Source: Atopomonas hussainii | GTDB lineage: Bacteria > Pseudomonadota > Gammaproteobacteria > Pseudomonadales > Pseudomonadaceae | Direction of reading: 5' to 3' | NCBI RefSeq assembly: GCF_900109735.1 | Contig: NZ_FOAS01000002.1 | Coordinates: forward strand, 186,001-250,000 | DNA: 64,000 nt | In this document: positions 18,147-26,368 of the stretch, one piece after another | How positions within the stretch are numbered: the first letter of the stretch is position 1 | Layout: every line of letters starts with the position of its first letter | Program-made: the position numbers and the translations under genes | The notes under the pieces: generated by a model | What the model was told of the DNA's origin: nothing | The model's input: the letters and a program-made list of their open reading frames with translations, nothing else | The model's database searches: none

Positions 18147-18415
18147 GGATTATTGCTGTCCCATGGTGCTTTGACAGCCATAAGCCGCTCAAGGCCTTCA
18201 TTGCTGCTGGGGGCTTCATCCAGTAGGGCAGTGAATTGCTGAAACTTTTCCGCATCCAGAGCAAAGAAAACCTGATCAAGTAGTACCGCTTGTGCACGCT
18301 CACAGGCCGCTTCCAGCATGAAATCAGAACGGTTTTTACCGAGCAGGCTGGCGGCTTGATCAATCAAGTCTCGTTGTTCGGGCCGTGCTCGCAGATTGAT
18401 GGCGGCATCACGCAT
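18143..18415 (-). CDS. DUF1778 ribbon-helix-helix antitoxin
   Basis: A 90-residue protein. Its N-terminal ribbon-helix-helix (AAINLRARPEQRDLIDQAAS, about residues 4-23) binds DNA, and the C-terminal tail (about 55-90) is expected to wrap and inhibit the GNAT toxin encoded next. This family typically represses its own promoter together with the toxin. A TTGACA-17-TAATTT promoter and an inverted repeat lie just ahead of the gene, fitting that scheme. Confidence 0.9.
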   Translation of the reverse strand: MRDAAINLRARPEQRDLIDQAASLLGKNRSDFMLEAACERAQAVLLDQVFFALDAEKFQQFTALLDEAPSSNEGLERLMAVKAPWDSNNP

Positions 18416-18428
18416 GGCGATGATCCTA

Positions 18429-18480
18429 TTTGTAGATGCGATAGATATACAAAATTAGGGGGGTGTGTATCTATTGTCAA
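18429..18480 (-). promoter_or_regulatory. Promoter and candidate operator of the toxin-antitoxin pair
   Basis: On the minus strand, -35 TTGACA (18475-18480) and -10 TAATTT (18452-18457) are 17 bases apart. An inverted repeat TTTGTA (18429-18434) / TACAAA (18448-18453) with a 13-base centre overlaps the downstream edge of the -10 and the start region, a good place for autorepression. The -35 overlaps the end of the broken integrase frame. Confidence 0.65.
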
Positions 18481-18733
18481 TACGGTGGAGTGGGGCGTGT
18501 ACTGTGCTTATCCGACAGTGGCCCGTATTTGAGTGCGTCGGCTAGGTGTTCAGGGGCTAAGTGGGCATAGCGCATGGTCATCGCTAAGCTGGAGTGGCCG
18601 AGTATCTTTTGCAGGGTTAGAACTTTGCCGTCGTTTTGCATGAAATGGCTGGCGAAGCTATGCCGTAAAACATGGGTGGCTTGGCCTTTGGGTAGCTTGA
18701 TGCTGTCTCTAATGGTCGGCAGTGTGATGGGCA
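18477..18733 (-). pseudogene. Tyrosine recombinase (phage integrase) remnant, C-terminal part
   Basis: About 75 residues of a P2-type phage integrase survive: LPKGQATHVLRHSFASHFMQ, then ILTLQ-like KVLTLQKILGHSSLAMTMRYAHL. They include the catalytic HLR-type His/Arg, the later GH His and the nucleophilic Tyr of MRYAHL. The N-terminal arm-binding and core-binding domains and the first catalytic Arg are missing. The open frame continues upstream to 18809, but that part only translates the tRNA-Asn terminator and 3' end, so no functional start exists. It is a relic of an element once placed at tRNA-Asn or ssrA. Confidence 0.85.
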
Positions 18734-18734
18734 C

Positions 18735-18770
18735 AAATAAAAAAGCCCCAGACTTGCGTCTGGGGCTTTT
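18735..18770 (-). terminator. Intrinsic terminator of tRNA-Asn
   Basis: A 13-bp stem (18741-18753 with 18758-18770) with loop TTGC. On the minus strand it is followed by TTATTTG. It lies four bases after the tRNA CCA end. Confidence 0.8.
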
Positions 18771-18774
18771 AATT

Positions 18775-18850
18775 TGGCTCCGCGACCTGGACTCGAACCA
18801 GGGACCCAATGATTAACAGTCATTTGCTCTACCGACTGAGCTATCGCGGA
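18775..18850 (-). tRNA. tRNA-Asn (GTT)
   Basis: A 76-base cloverleaf on the minus strand: acceptor TCCGCGA/TCGCGGA, D-arm AGCTCAGTCGGTAGAGC, anticodon loop CTGTTAA with GTT, T-arm GGTTCGAGTCC, and encoded CCA. The broken integrase lies directly downstream of its 3' end. Confidence 0.97.
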
Positions 18851-18862
18851 TCGGTGAAGCGC

Positions 18863-18890
18863 ATCCTACGGATTTCTTTAACGAAGTCAA
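18863..18890 (-). promoter_or_regulatory. Promoter of tRNA-Asn
   Basis: On the minus strand, TTGACT (18885-18890), a 16-base spacer, TAGGAT (18863-18868), then a GC-rich GCGC discriminator typical of stringently controlled stable-RNA promoters. Confidence 0.6.
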
Positions 18891-18909
18891 TAGGTTGCGC
18901 TTGCGTTTT

Positions 18910-20106
18910 TTAGATCACGCGGGCAATCGCGTTAACCACGGCGCCGAGGTTTTTCTGGTTTAGCGCGGCGACGCAGATGCGTCCGGTGCTGACGGCGTAG
19001 ATGCCAAATTCGTCTTTCAGGCGATCCACTTGCGCGGCGGTTAGGCCGGAGTAAGAGAACATGCCGTTTTGCTGGGCCACAAAGCTGAAGTCGCGTTGCG
19101 GGGCGAGTTCGGCCAGTTGCTGCACCATGGCTTCACGCATGCCGCGAATGCGCTGGCGCATTTCGCCCAGTTCGGCTTCCCACAGGGCGCGCAGCTCGGG
19201 GCTTTGCAGTACGGCAGCAACCACGCTGGCGCCGTGGGTCGGCGGGTTGGAGTAGCTGGTGCGGATCACGCGCTTGAGTTGTGACAGCACGCGACCGGCT
19301 TCTTCGCGGTTGGCGGTGACTATCGACAGCGCGCCAACACGCTCGCCATACAGCGAGAACGACTTGGAGAACGAGCTGGCGATAAAGAACGGCAGGCCCG
19401 AGTCAGCAAACAGGCGCACAGCGTGTGCATCTTCATGGATGCCGGCGCCAAAGCCTTGATAGGCAATGTCGAGGAACGGCAGCAGGTTGCGCTCGCGAAT
19501 CACCTCGAGCACTTGCTGCCACTGGCCGGCGTTTAGGTCGACGCCGGTCGGGTTGTGACAGCAGGCGTGCAGCAGCACCACGGCGCCAGCGGGTAGGGCG
19601 CGCAGGTCGTCGAGCATGCCAGCGATATCGACGCCATGGCTGGCGGCGTCGTAATAGCGGTAGTTCTTCACCTCAAAACCGGCGTTTTGGAACAGCGCTT
19701 GGTGGTTTTCCCAGCTGGGGTTGCTGATGGCCACCACGCGGCCGTTGAGCAAACGCTGGATAAATAGGGCGCCAATATTGAGGGCGCCGGTGCCGCCAAG
19801 GGCTTGAGCTGTTACTACGCGGCCTTCGGCCAGCAGGGCTGAATCGGCGCCGAACAGCAGCTCTTGCACGCTGCGGTCGTAGGCGGCAATGCCTTCGATA
19901 GGCAAATAGCCACGCGGGGCTTTGGCCGCCAAGCGAGCTTTCTCGGCTTCCTCAACGGCTTTGAGCAGAGGAATTCGACCTTCTTCGGTGTAATACACGC
20001 CCACGCCCAAGTTGACCTTGGTGTCACGCGGATCGGCGTTGAAGGCTTCGTTGAGGCCCAAAATGGGGTCGCGCGGTGCCATTTCGATGGCAGAGAACAG
20101 GCTCAT
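18910..20106 (-). CDS. tyrB: Aromatic amino acid aminotransferase
   Basis: A PLP enzyme of the class I aspartate/aromatic aminotransferase group (TyrB/PhhC), transferring amino groups between aromatic amino acids or aspartate and 2-oxoglutarate. It is 398 residues from MSLFSAIEMAPRDP. Motifs are the NPTGVD loop, YQGFGAG, and the PLP lysine in SSFSKSFSLYGERVGAL. The frame is open to 20256 but the family start and length fit the ATG at 20106. A TATAAT-type -10 lies about 65 bases upstream. With maiA and fah elsewhere in the window it could feed tyrosine breakdown. TyrB and AspC cannot be told apart with certainty by eye. Confidence 0.9.
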   Translation of the reverse strand: MSLFSAIEMAPRDPILGLNEAFNADPRDTKVNLGVGVYYTEEGRIPLLKAVEEAEKARLAAKAPRGYLPIEGIAAYDRSVQELLFGADSALLAEGRVVTAQALGGTGALNIGALFIQRLLNGRVVAISNPSWENHQALFQNAGFEVKNYRYYDAASHGVDIAGMLDDLRALPAGAVVLLHACCHNPTGVDLNAGQWQQVLEVIRERNLLPFLDIAYQGFGAGIHEDAHAVRLFADSGLPFFIASSFSKSFSLYGERVGALSIVTANREEAGRVLSQLKRVIRTSYSNPPTHGASVVAAVLQSPELRALWEAELGEMRQRIRGMREAMVQQLAELAPQRDFSFVAQQNGMFSYSGLTAAQVDRLKDEFGIYAVSTGRICVAALNQKNLGAVVNAIARVI

Positions 20107-20169
20107 GTTCGAACTCTTGCAGCAGCAGGTGAGGGTGACCGGCGGATGCCGGGTAACTGGCGGGGCGGT

Positions 20170-20175
20170 ATTATA
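20170..20175 (-). promoter_or_regulatory. Candidate -10 element for the aminotransferase
   Basis: A perfect TATAAT on the minus strand, 64 bases before the aminotransferase ATG. The -35 region is poor (CTGGCG or TGGCGA depending on spacing), so an activator may be needed. Confidence 0.4.
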
Positions 20176-20206
20176 CCGGCACGCCCCGGTGTCGCCAGCG
20201 TTGTGC

Positions 20207-20227
20207 GCGGCTTTTGCCGCTTTTTTT
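20207..20227 (+). terminator. Short terminator-like hairpin upstream of uvrB
   Basis: GCGGC-TTTT-GCCGC followed by seven T. It faces uvrB (plus strand) and lies 48 bases before its start. No plus-strand gene precedes it, so it could be a leader attenuator or a chance element. Confidence 0.35.
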
Positions 20228-20274
20228 AGCGACGTCGTGATAGGGTTTTGCGTCACTGGTAGGAGTCACGATTG

Positions 20275-22284
20275 ATGAGCAGTTTCACGTTGTCGACACG
20301 CTTTGCCCCTGCGGGCGATCAGCCAACGGCGATTGCCGGGCTGGTGCAGGGCTTGGAAGCGGGCTTGGCGCATCAAACCCTGTTGGGGGTGACGGGCTCA
20401 GGTAAGACCTACACCATTGCCAACGTGATTGCTCAGGTGCAGCGCCCTACGCTGATTTTGGCGCACAACAAAACCTTGGCGGCGCAGTTGTATGGCGAGT
20501 TTAAGGAGTTTTTCCCGCACAACGCGGTGGAGTATTTCGTTTCGTACTACGACTACTACCAGCCTGAAGCGTATGTGCCGTCGTCAGATACTTTTATTGA
20601 GAAAGACGCGTCGATCAACGATCACATCGAGCAGATGCGCTTGTCGGCCACCAAGGCGCTGCTGGAGCGCTCGGATGCGATTATCGTCGCCACGGTGTCG
20701 TCGATTTACGGCTTGGGTGATCCGGCCTCGTACCTGCGCATGGTGGTGCACTTAGATCGTGGCGATAAGCTCGATCAGCGCACTTTGTTGCGCCGTTTGG
20801 CCGAGTTGCAATACACCCGCAACGATATGGAATTTGCCCGCGCGACCTTCCGAGTGCGCGGCGATGTGATCGACGTGTACCCAGCGGAATCGGATTTCGA
20901 GGCGATCCGCATTGAGTTATTCGACGATGAAATCGAGCAGTTATCGGCGTTCGATCCACTGACCGGCGAAGTGCTGCGCAAGCTGCCGCGCTACACCTTG
21001 TACCCCAAGAGCCACTACGTGACCCCGCGCGAAAAGCTGCTGGAGGCGGTGGAGCACATCAAAGTCGAGCTGGCCGAGCGCCTCACATGGCTGCGCGAGC
21101 ACGACAAGCTGGTTGAGGCGCAGCGCTTGGAGCAGCGCACCCGCTTTGATCTGGAGATGATTCTCGAGCTGGGTTACTGCAACGGCATCGAGAACTACTC
21201 GCGCTATCTCTCTGGCCGTGCGCCGGGCGAACCGCCGCCAACCCTGTATGATTATCTGCCCAGCGGCGCGCTGCTGGTGATCGACGAGTCGCACGTCACC
21301 GTGCCGCAAGTCGGCGCTATGTATAAAGGCGACCGCTCGCGCAAAGAAACCTTGGTGGAATACGGCTTCCGCCTGCCATCGGCGCTGGATAACCGCCCGC
21401 TGCGTTTTGAGGAGTGGGAGGGCGTTAGTCCGCAGACCATTTTTGTCTCTGCCACGCCCGGCAATTACGAGGCCGAACATGCCGGCCAAGTGGTGGAGCA
21501 GGTGGTGCGCCCCACGGGCTTGGTCGACCCGACCTTGGAAGTGCGCCCAGCTTCGACGCAGGTGGATGACCTGCTGTCGGAGATCCACAAAACCGTGGCC
21601 GAAGGCGATCGCGTGTTGGTCACCACGTTAACTAAGCGCATGGCCGAAGACTTGACCGATTACCTGCTCGATCACGACATCCGCGTGCGCTATTTGCACT
21701 CGGACATCGACACCGTGGAGCGGGTCGAAATCATCCGCGACTTACGTGCGGGCGTGTTCGATGTGCTGGTGGGCATCAACCTGCTGCGTGAAGGCTTGGA
21801 TATGCCTGAAGTGGCCTTGGTGGCGATTCTCGATGCCGATAAAGAAGGCTTCTTGCGCAGCGAGCGCTCGCTGATTCAGACCATTGGCCGTGCTGCGCGC
21901 AACCTGAAGGGCAGGGCGATTCTGTATGCCGACCGGGTAACGGGCTCGATGCAGCGCGCCATGGATGAAACCGAGCGGCGTCGCGCCAAGCAGCTGGCCT
22001 TTAACGCAGAGCACAACATCACCCCGCGTGGGGTGCAGAAAGCGGTGGCGGATATCCTCGAAGGCGCCACGGTGCCGGGCTCGAAAAGCAAACGCCGCGA
22101 GCGCGCCAAAGCCGCCGAGGCTGCCGGCAACTATGCCGCGCCGCGTAGCGCCAATGAGGTGGCCAAGCGGATTCGTGAGTTGGAGGAGCAAATGTTCCAG
22201 TTCGCCCGCGACTTGGAGTTCGAAAAGGCCGCCGCGCTGCGTGATGAAATTCAAAAACTGCGCGAGCAATTGAAACAGCTGTAA
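20275..22284 (+). CDS. uvrB: Excinuclease ABC subunit B
   Basis: The damage-verifying helicase-like subunit of nucleotide excision repair, loaded by UvrA and recruiting UvrC. It has 669 residues, full length. Walker A is [14 protein letters not shown] (about 38-51), the beta-hairpin region [20 protein letters not shown] follows near residue 95, then the DESH box [15 protein letters not shown], the helicase motifs [14 protein letters not shown] and QTIGRAARN, and a C-terminal UVR motif (about 632-665) that binds UvrC. The ATG at 20275 (AGGAG nine bases upstream) is chosen over TTG at 20272. No SOS box of the CTGT-N8-ACAG kind was found upstream. Confidence 0.97.
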   Translation: MSSFTLSTRFAPAGDQPTAIAGLVQGLEAGLAHQTLLGVTGSGKTYTIANVIAQVQRPTLILAHNKTLAAQLYGEFKEFFPHNAVEYFVSYYDYYQPEAYVPSSDTFIEKDASINDHIEQMRLSATKALLERSDAIIVATVSSIYGLGDPASYLRMVVHLDRGDKLDQRTLLRRLAELQYTRNDMEFARATFRVRGDVIDVYPAESDFEAIRIELFDDEIEQLSAFDPLTGEVLRKLPRYTLYPKSHYVTPREKLLEAVEHIKVELAERLTWLREHDKLVEAQRLEQRTRFDLEMILELGYCNGIENYSRYLSGRAPGEPPPTLYDYLPSGALLVIDESHVTVPQVGAMYKGDRSRKETLVEYGFRLPSALDNRPLRFEEWEGVSPQTIFVSATPGNYEAEHAGQVVEQVVRPTGLVDPTLEVRPASTQVDDLLSEIHKTVAEGDRVLVTTLTKRMAEDLTDYLLDHDIRVRYLHSDIDTVERVEIIRDLRAGVFDVLVGINLLREGLDMPEVALVAILDADKEGFLRSERSLIQTIGRAARNLKGRAILYADRVTGSMQRAMDETERRRAKQLAFNAEHNITPRGVQKAVADILEGATVPGSKSKRRERAKAAEAAGNYAAPRSANEVAKRIRELEEQMFQFARDLEFEKAAALRDEIQKLREQLKQL

Positions 22285-22358
22285 AAGCCTTGCCCTAAGT
22301 CAACGTGGCGGGACAGGCAATGGGTAGAGTGGAGCTTAAACAAAAACCAGAGGTGGTT

Positions 22359-22568
22359 ATGGCTAAGCGCTTTCCGTTAAACCCGGCGCATCCCGAGCGC
22401 GTGTGTTGGGGCTGTGATCAATATTGCCCATCCAGCAATATGGCTTGCGGTAACGGTGCGTCGCGCACCCAGCACCCGGTGGAAGTGTTAGGCCCCGATT
22501 GGTATCAACAGGATTTCACCGAGCTGGAAAACCAATTACTCAATGCTGCGCGGGTCCCGCAAAACTAA
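22359..22568 (+). CDS. DUF3079 small cysteine-rich protein
   Basis: A 69-residue protein of unknown function matching the DUF3079 pattern: MAKRFPLNPAHPERVCWGCD, YCP, MACGNG, RTQHPVE and DWY. Four cysteines (CWGCDQYC and AC) could hold a metal. The ATG at 22359 is the family start; the frame extends upstream to 22305 but without family residues. It stands alone between uvrB and gltX. Confidence 0.8.
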   Translation: MAKRFPLNPAHPERVCWGCDQYCPSSNMACGNGASRTQHPVEVLGPDWYQQDFTELENQLLNAARVPQN

Positions 22569-22676
22569 TCCGTATGCGCTCCGGCGCCTTAGCTGGAGCG
22601 AGCAGCGGCCCGCCTGTTAACATCGCACCTTTCTGTTTGCTGTCGGCGTCTGCCGGCTATCTGCCTGAGAGTTGCT

Positions 22677-24158
22677 ATGACCACCGTCCGTACCCGAATC
22701 GCGCCGTCGCCCACCGGTGACCCGCACGTAGGCACCGCCTATATCGCCTTGTTCAATCTGTGTTTCGCGCGCCAACACGGCGGCCAGTTCATTCTGCGCA
22801 TCGAAGACACCGACCAAGTGCGCTCTAGCCGCGAATCGGAACAGCAGATTTTCGATGCGCTGCGCTGGTTGGGTCTGGAGTGGGACGAAGGCCCAGATGT
22901 TGGTGGCCCGCATGGCCCGTATCGGCAGAGCGAACGCCGCGAGATTTACCAGAAATACTCCGCCGAGCTGGTCGACAAAGGCCATGCCTTTCCGTGCTTC
23001 TGTAGCGCCGAACGCTTAGATCAAGTGCGCGCCGAGCAGCAAGCTAATAAAGAAACCCCGCGTTACGACGGCCACTGCATGCACATCGCCCCGGAAGAGA
23101 CGCAGCGCCGCGTGGCAGCGGGCGAGTCGCATGTGATCCGCATGAAAGTGCCGAGTGAAGGCATCTGTGAGGTGCCGGACATGCTGCGTGGCACCGTGGA
23201 GATTCCGTGGGATCGCATGGACATGCAGGTGCTGATGAAGGCAGACGGTCTGCCGACCTACTTCTTGGCCAACGTGGTGGATGACCACCTGATGGGCATC
23301 ACCCATGTGCTGCGTGGTGAAGAGTGGCTGCCGTCGGCGCCCAAGCTGATCAAACTGTACGAATACTTTGGCTGGGAGCAGCCGCAGCTGTGCTACATGC
23401 CGCTGCTGCGTAACCCGGACAAGAGCAAACTGTCCAAGCGCAAGAACCCCACCAGCGTGACCTTCTATGAGCGCATGGGTTATCTGCCAGAGGCCATGCT
23501 CAACTACTTGGGCCGCATGGGCTGGTCGATGCCGGATGAGCGCGAGCAGTTCACTTTGGCTGAGATGATTGAGCACTTCGATATTCAGCGCGTGTCCCTC
23601 GGCGGGCCGATTTTTGATATCGAAAAGCTCTCGTGGCTGAATGGCCTGTGGCTACGTGCGCTGTCGCCAGAGCAGTTTGCCGAGGCCACCATGCAATGGG
23701 CGCTGAACCCACAGTACCTGATGCCGATCATTCCTTTGGTGCAGCAGCGCGTCGAAACGTTAAGTCAGCTGCCGCAGTTGGCTGGGTTCTTCCTGTCTGG
23801 CGGCGTGGCGCCAAGCGCCGAGCTGTTCCAGCACAAGAAGCTTTCCGCCGATGACGTGCGCTTGGTGCTGCAGCTGGTGCTGTGGAAGCTCGAAGGTCTG
23901 CGGCAGTGGAACAAAGACAACATCACCGCGATCATTAACGCCGTGGCGGCGCACTTGGAGATCAAGCTGCGCGACATCATGCCGTTGATCTTCCCGGCGA
24001 TTACCGGGCAGAGCAGTTCGGTATCGGTGTTGGATGCCATGGAGCTGCTGGGGCCGGACTTGTCGCGCTTCCGTTTGCGCCAAGCGCTGGAAGTGCTCGG
24101 TGGGGTGTCGAAGAAAGAAAACAAAGAGTGGGAGAAGCGTCTCGCGCAGATTGCCTGA
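22677..24158 (+). CDS. gltX: Glutamyl-tRNA synthetase
   Basis: Class I aminoacyl-tRNA synthetase charging tRNA-Glu; 493 residues. The HIGH-type motif is [13 protein letters not shown] (about 10-22), the KMSKS-type motif is KLSKRKNP, and the helical anticodon-binding domain fills the last 170 residues. It is followed by a terminator and a tRNA cluster that includes its own substrate tRNA-Glu, an arrangement known in Pseudomonas. Confidence 0.97.
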   Translation: MTTVRTRIAPSPTGDPHVGTAYIALFNLCFARQHGGQFILRIEDTDQVRSSRESEQQIFDALRWLGLEWDEGPDVGGPHGPYRQSERREIYQKYSAELVDKGHAFPCFCSAERLDQVRAEQQANKETPRYDGHCMHIAPEETQRRVAAGESHVIRMKVPSEGICEVPDMLRGTVEIPWDRMDMQVLMKADGLPTYFLANVVDDHLMGITHVLRGEEWLPSAPKLIKLYEYFGWEQPQLCYMPLLRNPDKSKLSKRKNPTSVTFYERMGYLPEAMLNYLGRMGWSMPDEREQFTLAEMIEHFDIQRVSLGGPIFDIEKLSWLNGLWLRALSPEQFAEATMQWALNPQYLMPIIPLVQQRVETLSQLPQLAGFFLSGGVAPSAELFQHKKLSADDVRLVLQLVLWKLEGLRQWNKDNITAIINAVAAHLEIKLRDIMPLIFPAITGQSSSVSVLDAMELLGPDLSRFRLRQALEVLGGVSKKENKEWEKRLAQIA

Positions 24159-24183
24159 GCGCCTCGCTAAGCTGAAAACACAG

Positions 24184-24211
24184 CCCGCGCCTTGAGCGCG
24201 GGTTTGTTTTT
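24184..24211 (+). terminator. Intrinsic terminator of gltX
   Basis: CCCGCGC (24184-24190) pairs with GCGCGGG (24196-24202), followed by TTTGTTTTT. Confidence 0.85.
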
Positions 24212-24275
24212 CTGGCTTAAAACCTAAGTATTTGTTCTAACGTGCATTTTTTTTGCCTTGCGATGCAAAAGTGGG

Positions 24276-24304
24276 TTGACAGTAATAGGGTGCCCTCTTA
24301 ATAT
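24276..24304 (+). promoter_or_regulatory. Strong sigma-70 promoter of the tRNA cluster
   Basis: TTGACA (24276-24281), a 17-base spacer and TAATAT (24299-24304), followed by a GC-rich discriminator GCGCCCC, the form expected for growth-rate- and ppGpp-controlled tRNA promoters. The first tRNA starts 18 bases after the -10. Confidence 0.85.
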
Positions 24305-24322
24305 GCGCCCCGTCGTCAAGAC

Positions 24323-24398
<76 letters not shown>

Positions 24399-24454
24399 AA
24401 TTACCAGCATGTGGTTTTCTGCTACGCTTAAAACCGCATGTCACGAAGGTTTAC

Positions 24455-24530
24455 GTCCCCTTCGTCTAGTGGCCTAGGACACCGCCCTTTCACGGCGGTA
24501 ACAGGGGTTCGAGTCCCCTAGGGGACGCCA
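24455..24530 (+). tRNA. tRNA-Glu (TTC)
   Basis: A 76-base tRNA starting GTCCCCTTCGTCTAG, anticodon loop CTTTCAC (TTC), T-arm GGTTCGAGTCC and encoded CCA. It shares the transcript with the alanine tRNAs and lies near gltX. Confidence 0.97.
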
Positions 24531-24573
24531 TTTAATGCAACTCTCCCCATGGGTTGCGCGGCTAACGCCGTAT

Positions 24574-24649
<76 letters not shown>

Positions 24650-24659
24650 AAACGCCAAA

Positions 24660-24688
24660 AGGCCTGTCGCAAGACAGGCCTTTTTGTT
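24660..24688 (+). terminator. Intrinsic terminator of the tRNA cluster
   Basis: AGGCCTGTC and GACAGGCCT form a 9-bp stem around GCAA, followed by TTTTGTTTG. Confidence 0.85.
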
Positions 24689-24724
24689 TGTGCGGCGTAA
24701 AGGTCGGCGAACCTGCGCCAAGGC

Positions 24725-26368
24725 TTATCCGCTGCGCGGGTAGAGCGGCGGCAAGGCGCTGTCGGCGTGCTCTTCTTTTTTGTCCTGCGCGGGTAGGCTG
24801 CGTACGGCTTCGAACAATTCTTGCCCTTGCCACTGTTGACCCGTTTCGCTGTACAGCGCGCTGTTGAGCTGATCCAGCGCGTCGGCCAGCGGTGCATGGC
24901 GGCTACCCATTTGCGCCAAGGTTTCGGTTTTGCTGCGCGCCCAGGCATCTAGTGCTTGGCGGGTTTGCTGTGGGTCGTTGGCTAGGCAGGTGCGTTTTAG
25001 TTCGTCCAGCAGGGTGCGCGTGCTGGGCCCGCTGGCGGCGGTTTTGTTGCTGCTCGGTGCACGGCGGGCGCGTAGCCACAGGATTAACAACAGCACGTTA
25101 CCGAGCAGCAACACGCCGCTGGCCAGCTGCCATGGCCACAGCAGCGCTTTGTTTTGCCGTGGCTCTGGCAGGCGCGGGGTGGCGCTGTTGTTGGCACCCT
25201 GCGGGGCGCTCACGCTGAGCGTGCGGCCCGGCAGCTCCGAGACTTCGACTTGTGCGGTTTTGGTGTTCCACCACGTTAAGCGCACGGGTGGCAGCGCGTA
25301 GGTGCCTGCTTGCAGGGGCACTAAGGCTTCGCTTTCTTGCCGTGTGGCGGTTAGGCCATTGTCGTTGATGGTTTGGCTGGACTGTGGCTGGTCGGCATAG
25401 CGGCGCACGCCGTCAACGTCTTGGCTGCGCAGGTTGGACAGTTGTGCGGTGCTGACGCCTTCGACACTCAGCTGCAGGGTGCGGGTCAGTGATTCGCCCA
25501 GCGGCAGCGCTTCATCACCTTGCGACCATTGCTGGCTTAGGCTCACCGAGGCGGCGGGTAGCCACGGCTCATCTTTGGGGTAGCTGTCGGGCTTGGGCAG
25601 CACAGTGAGGGGGATTTTCGGCGAGCGCACTTGCACGCGCTTGCCGGGACGATTGCCAAAGCCCAAGAAGTTTTGCTGGTCGCGATCAACCAGGGTGGCG
25701 CTGAAGGCCTGGGCGGGAATTTCTAGCGTGCCGCTTTCTAGCGGAAAAATCGCATAGCGCACTTCGATCACGCCGTGGCGCACACCGTTAATGGTGCTCT
25801 CGTAGGTGCGCGGCTGGCCGAGTACTTCGACCCGCGCTTGCTCCATTTCCAGCGGGCTTAAGCTGCTGTCGTTGTACAGCGATACCGAGTGGTAAATACG
25901 CAAGGTGAGGATGGTTTGTGCCTGCAGGTAGACGCGGTCGTGGGATAGCTGCGCGTCAATAAACACCGGGGCGATGCGCTCTTGCGCTTGCTCTTCGCGG
26001 GCGCTTTGCGGGCGTACTTGTAGCTCGATGGCGGCGCTCTGCTGGCTGCCTAGGCTAAGCGGCGGAATGGTCAGTCGGCCAATGCGCCGGGCTTGCAGGC
26101 TAACCAGCCATTGCGTGGTGGTAGCGCTTTGTTGGCCGTCGCTGCTGAAGCGTTTGACCTGGCGGGTGCCGAGAATAATGAAATCATGCTTAAGCGGCTC
26201 CCAATCTGGCGATGTGAAGCTGTTGTCGGCGCTTTCTAGGCTCAGCTCGAAGCTTTCGCCCTCATAAATAATCGCGCGATCGACGCTGGCGGTTAACGCC
26301 CAGGCTGGCGTGCTGAGCCAACTGGCGAGCAGAAATATGCTGGCGCACAGGCGCAGAAAGAACGTCAC
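24725..26368 (-). CDS. BatD-like membrane protein
   Basis: The last gene of a MoxR/Bat operon, 547 residues. It has a signal peptide (about 1-22, ending STPAWA), a long periplasmic region of beta-rich repeats typical of BatD/oxygen-tolerance proteins (ASVDRAIIYEGESFELSLES at the start of the mature part), one transmembrane helix near residue 410-430 (WPWQLASGVLLLGNVLLLIL) and a cytoplasmic tail. The start is GTG at 26368, which overlaps the upstream stop (GTGA); a longer frame to 26449 lies inside that gene and would hide the signal peptide. Bat systems have been linked to stress tolerance, but the molecular role is unsettled. Confidence 0.85.
   Translation of the reverse strand: MTFFLRLCASIFLLASWLSTPAWALTASVDRAIIYEGESFELSLESADNSFTSPDWEPLKHDFIILGTRQVKRFSSDGQQSATTTQWLVSLQARRIGRLTIPPLSLGSQQSAAIELQVRPQSAREEQAQERIAPVFIDAQLSHDRVYLQAQTILTLRIYHSVSLYNDSSLSPLEMEQARVEVLGQPRTYESTINGVRHGVIEVRYAIFPLESGTLEIPAQAFSATLVDRDQQNFLGFGNRPGKRVQVRSPKIPLTVLPKPDSYPKDEPWLPAASVSLSQQWSQGDEALPLGESLTRTLQLSVEGVSTAQLSNLRSQDVDGVRRYADQPQSSQTINDNGLTATRQESEALVPLQAGTYALPPVRLTWWNTKTAQVEVSELPGRTLSVSAPQGANNSATPRLPEPRQNKALLWPWQLASGVLLLGNVLLLILWLRARRAPSSNKTAASGPSTRTLLDELKRTCLANDPQQTRQALDAWARSKTETLAQMGSRHAPLADALDQLNSALYSETGQQWQGQELFEAVRSLPAQDKKEEHADSALPPLYPRSG

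Noticed and set aside
17500-18775. Direct repeats of tmRNA or tRNA-Asn 3' ends as att sites
   Set aside because: No second copy of either 3' end was found in the interval, so the integration site cannot be fixed.
18734-18809. N-terminal extension of the integrase fragment
   Set aside because: These codons translate the tRNA-Asn 3' end and its terminator, so they are not protein sequence.
20107-20274. SOS (LexA) box for uvrB
   Set aside because: No CTGT-N8-ACAG sequence was found in the region.
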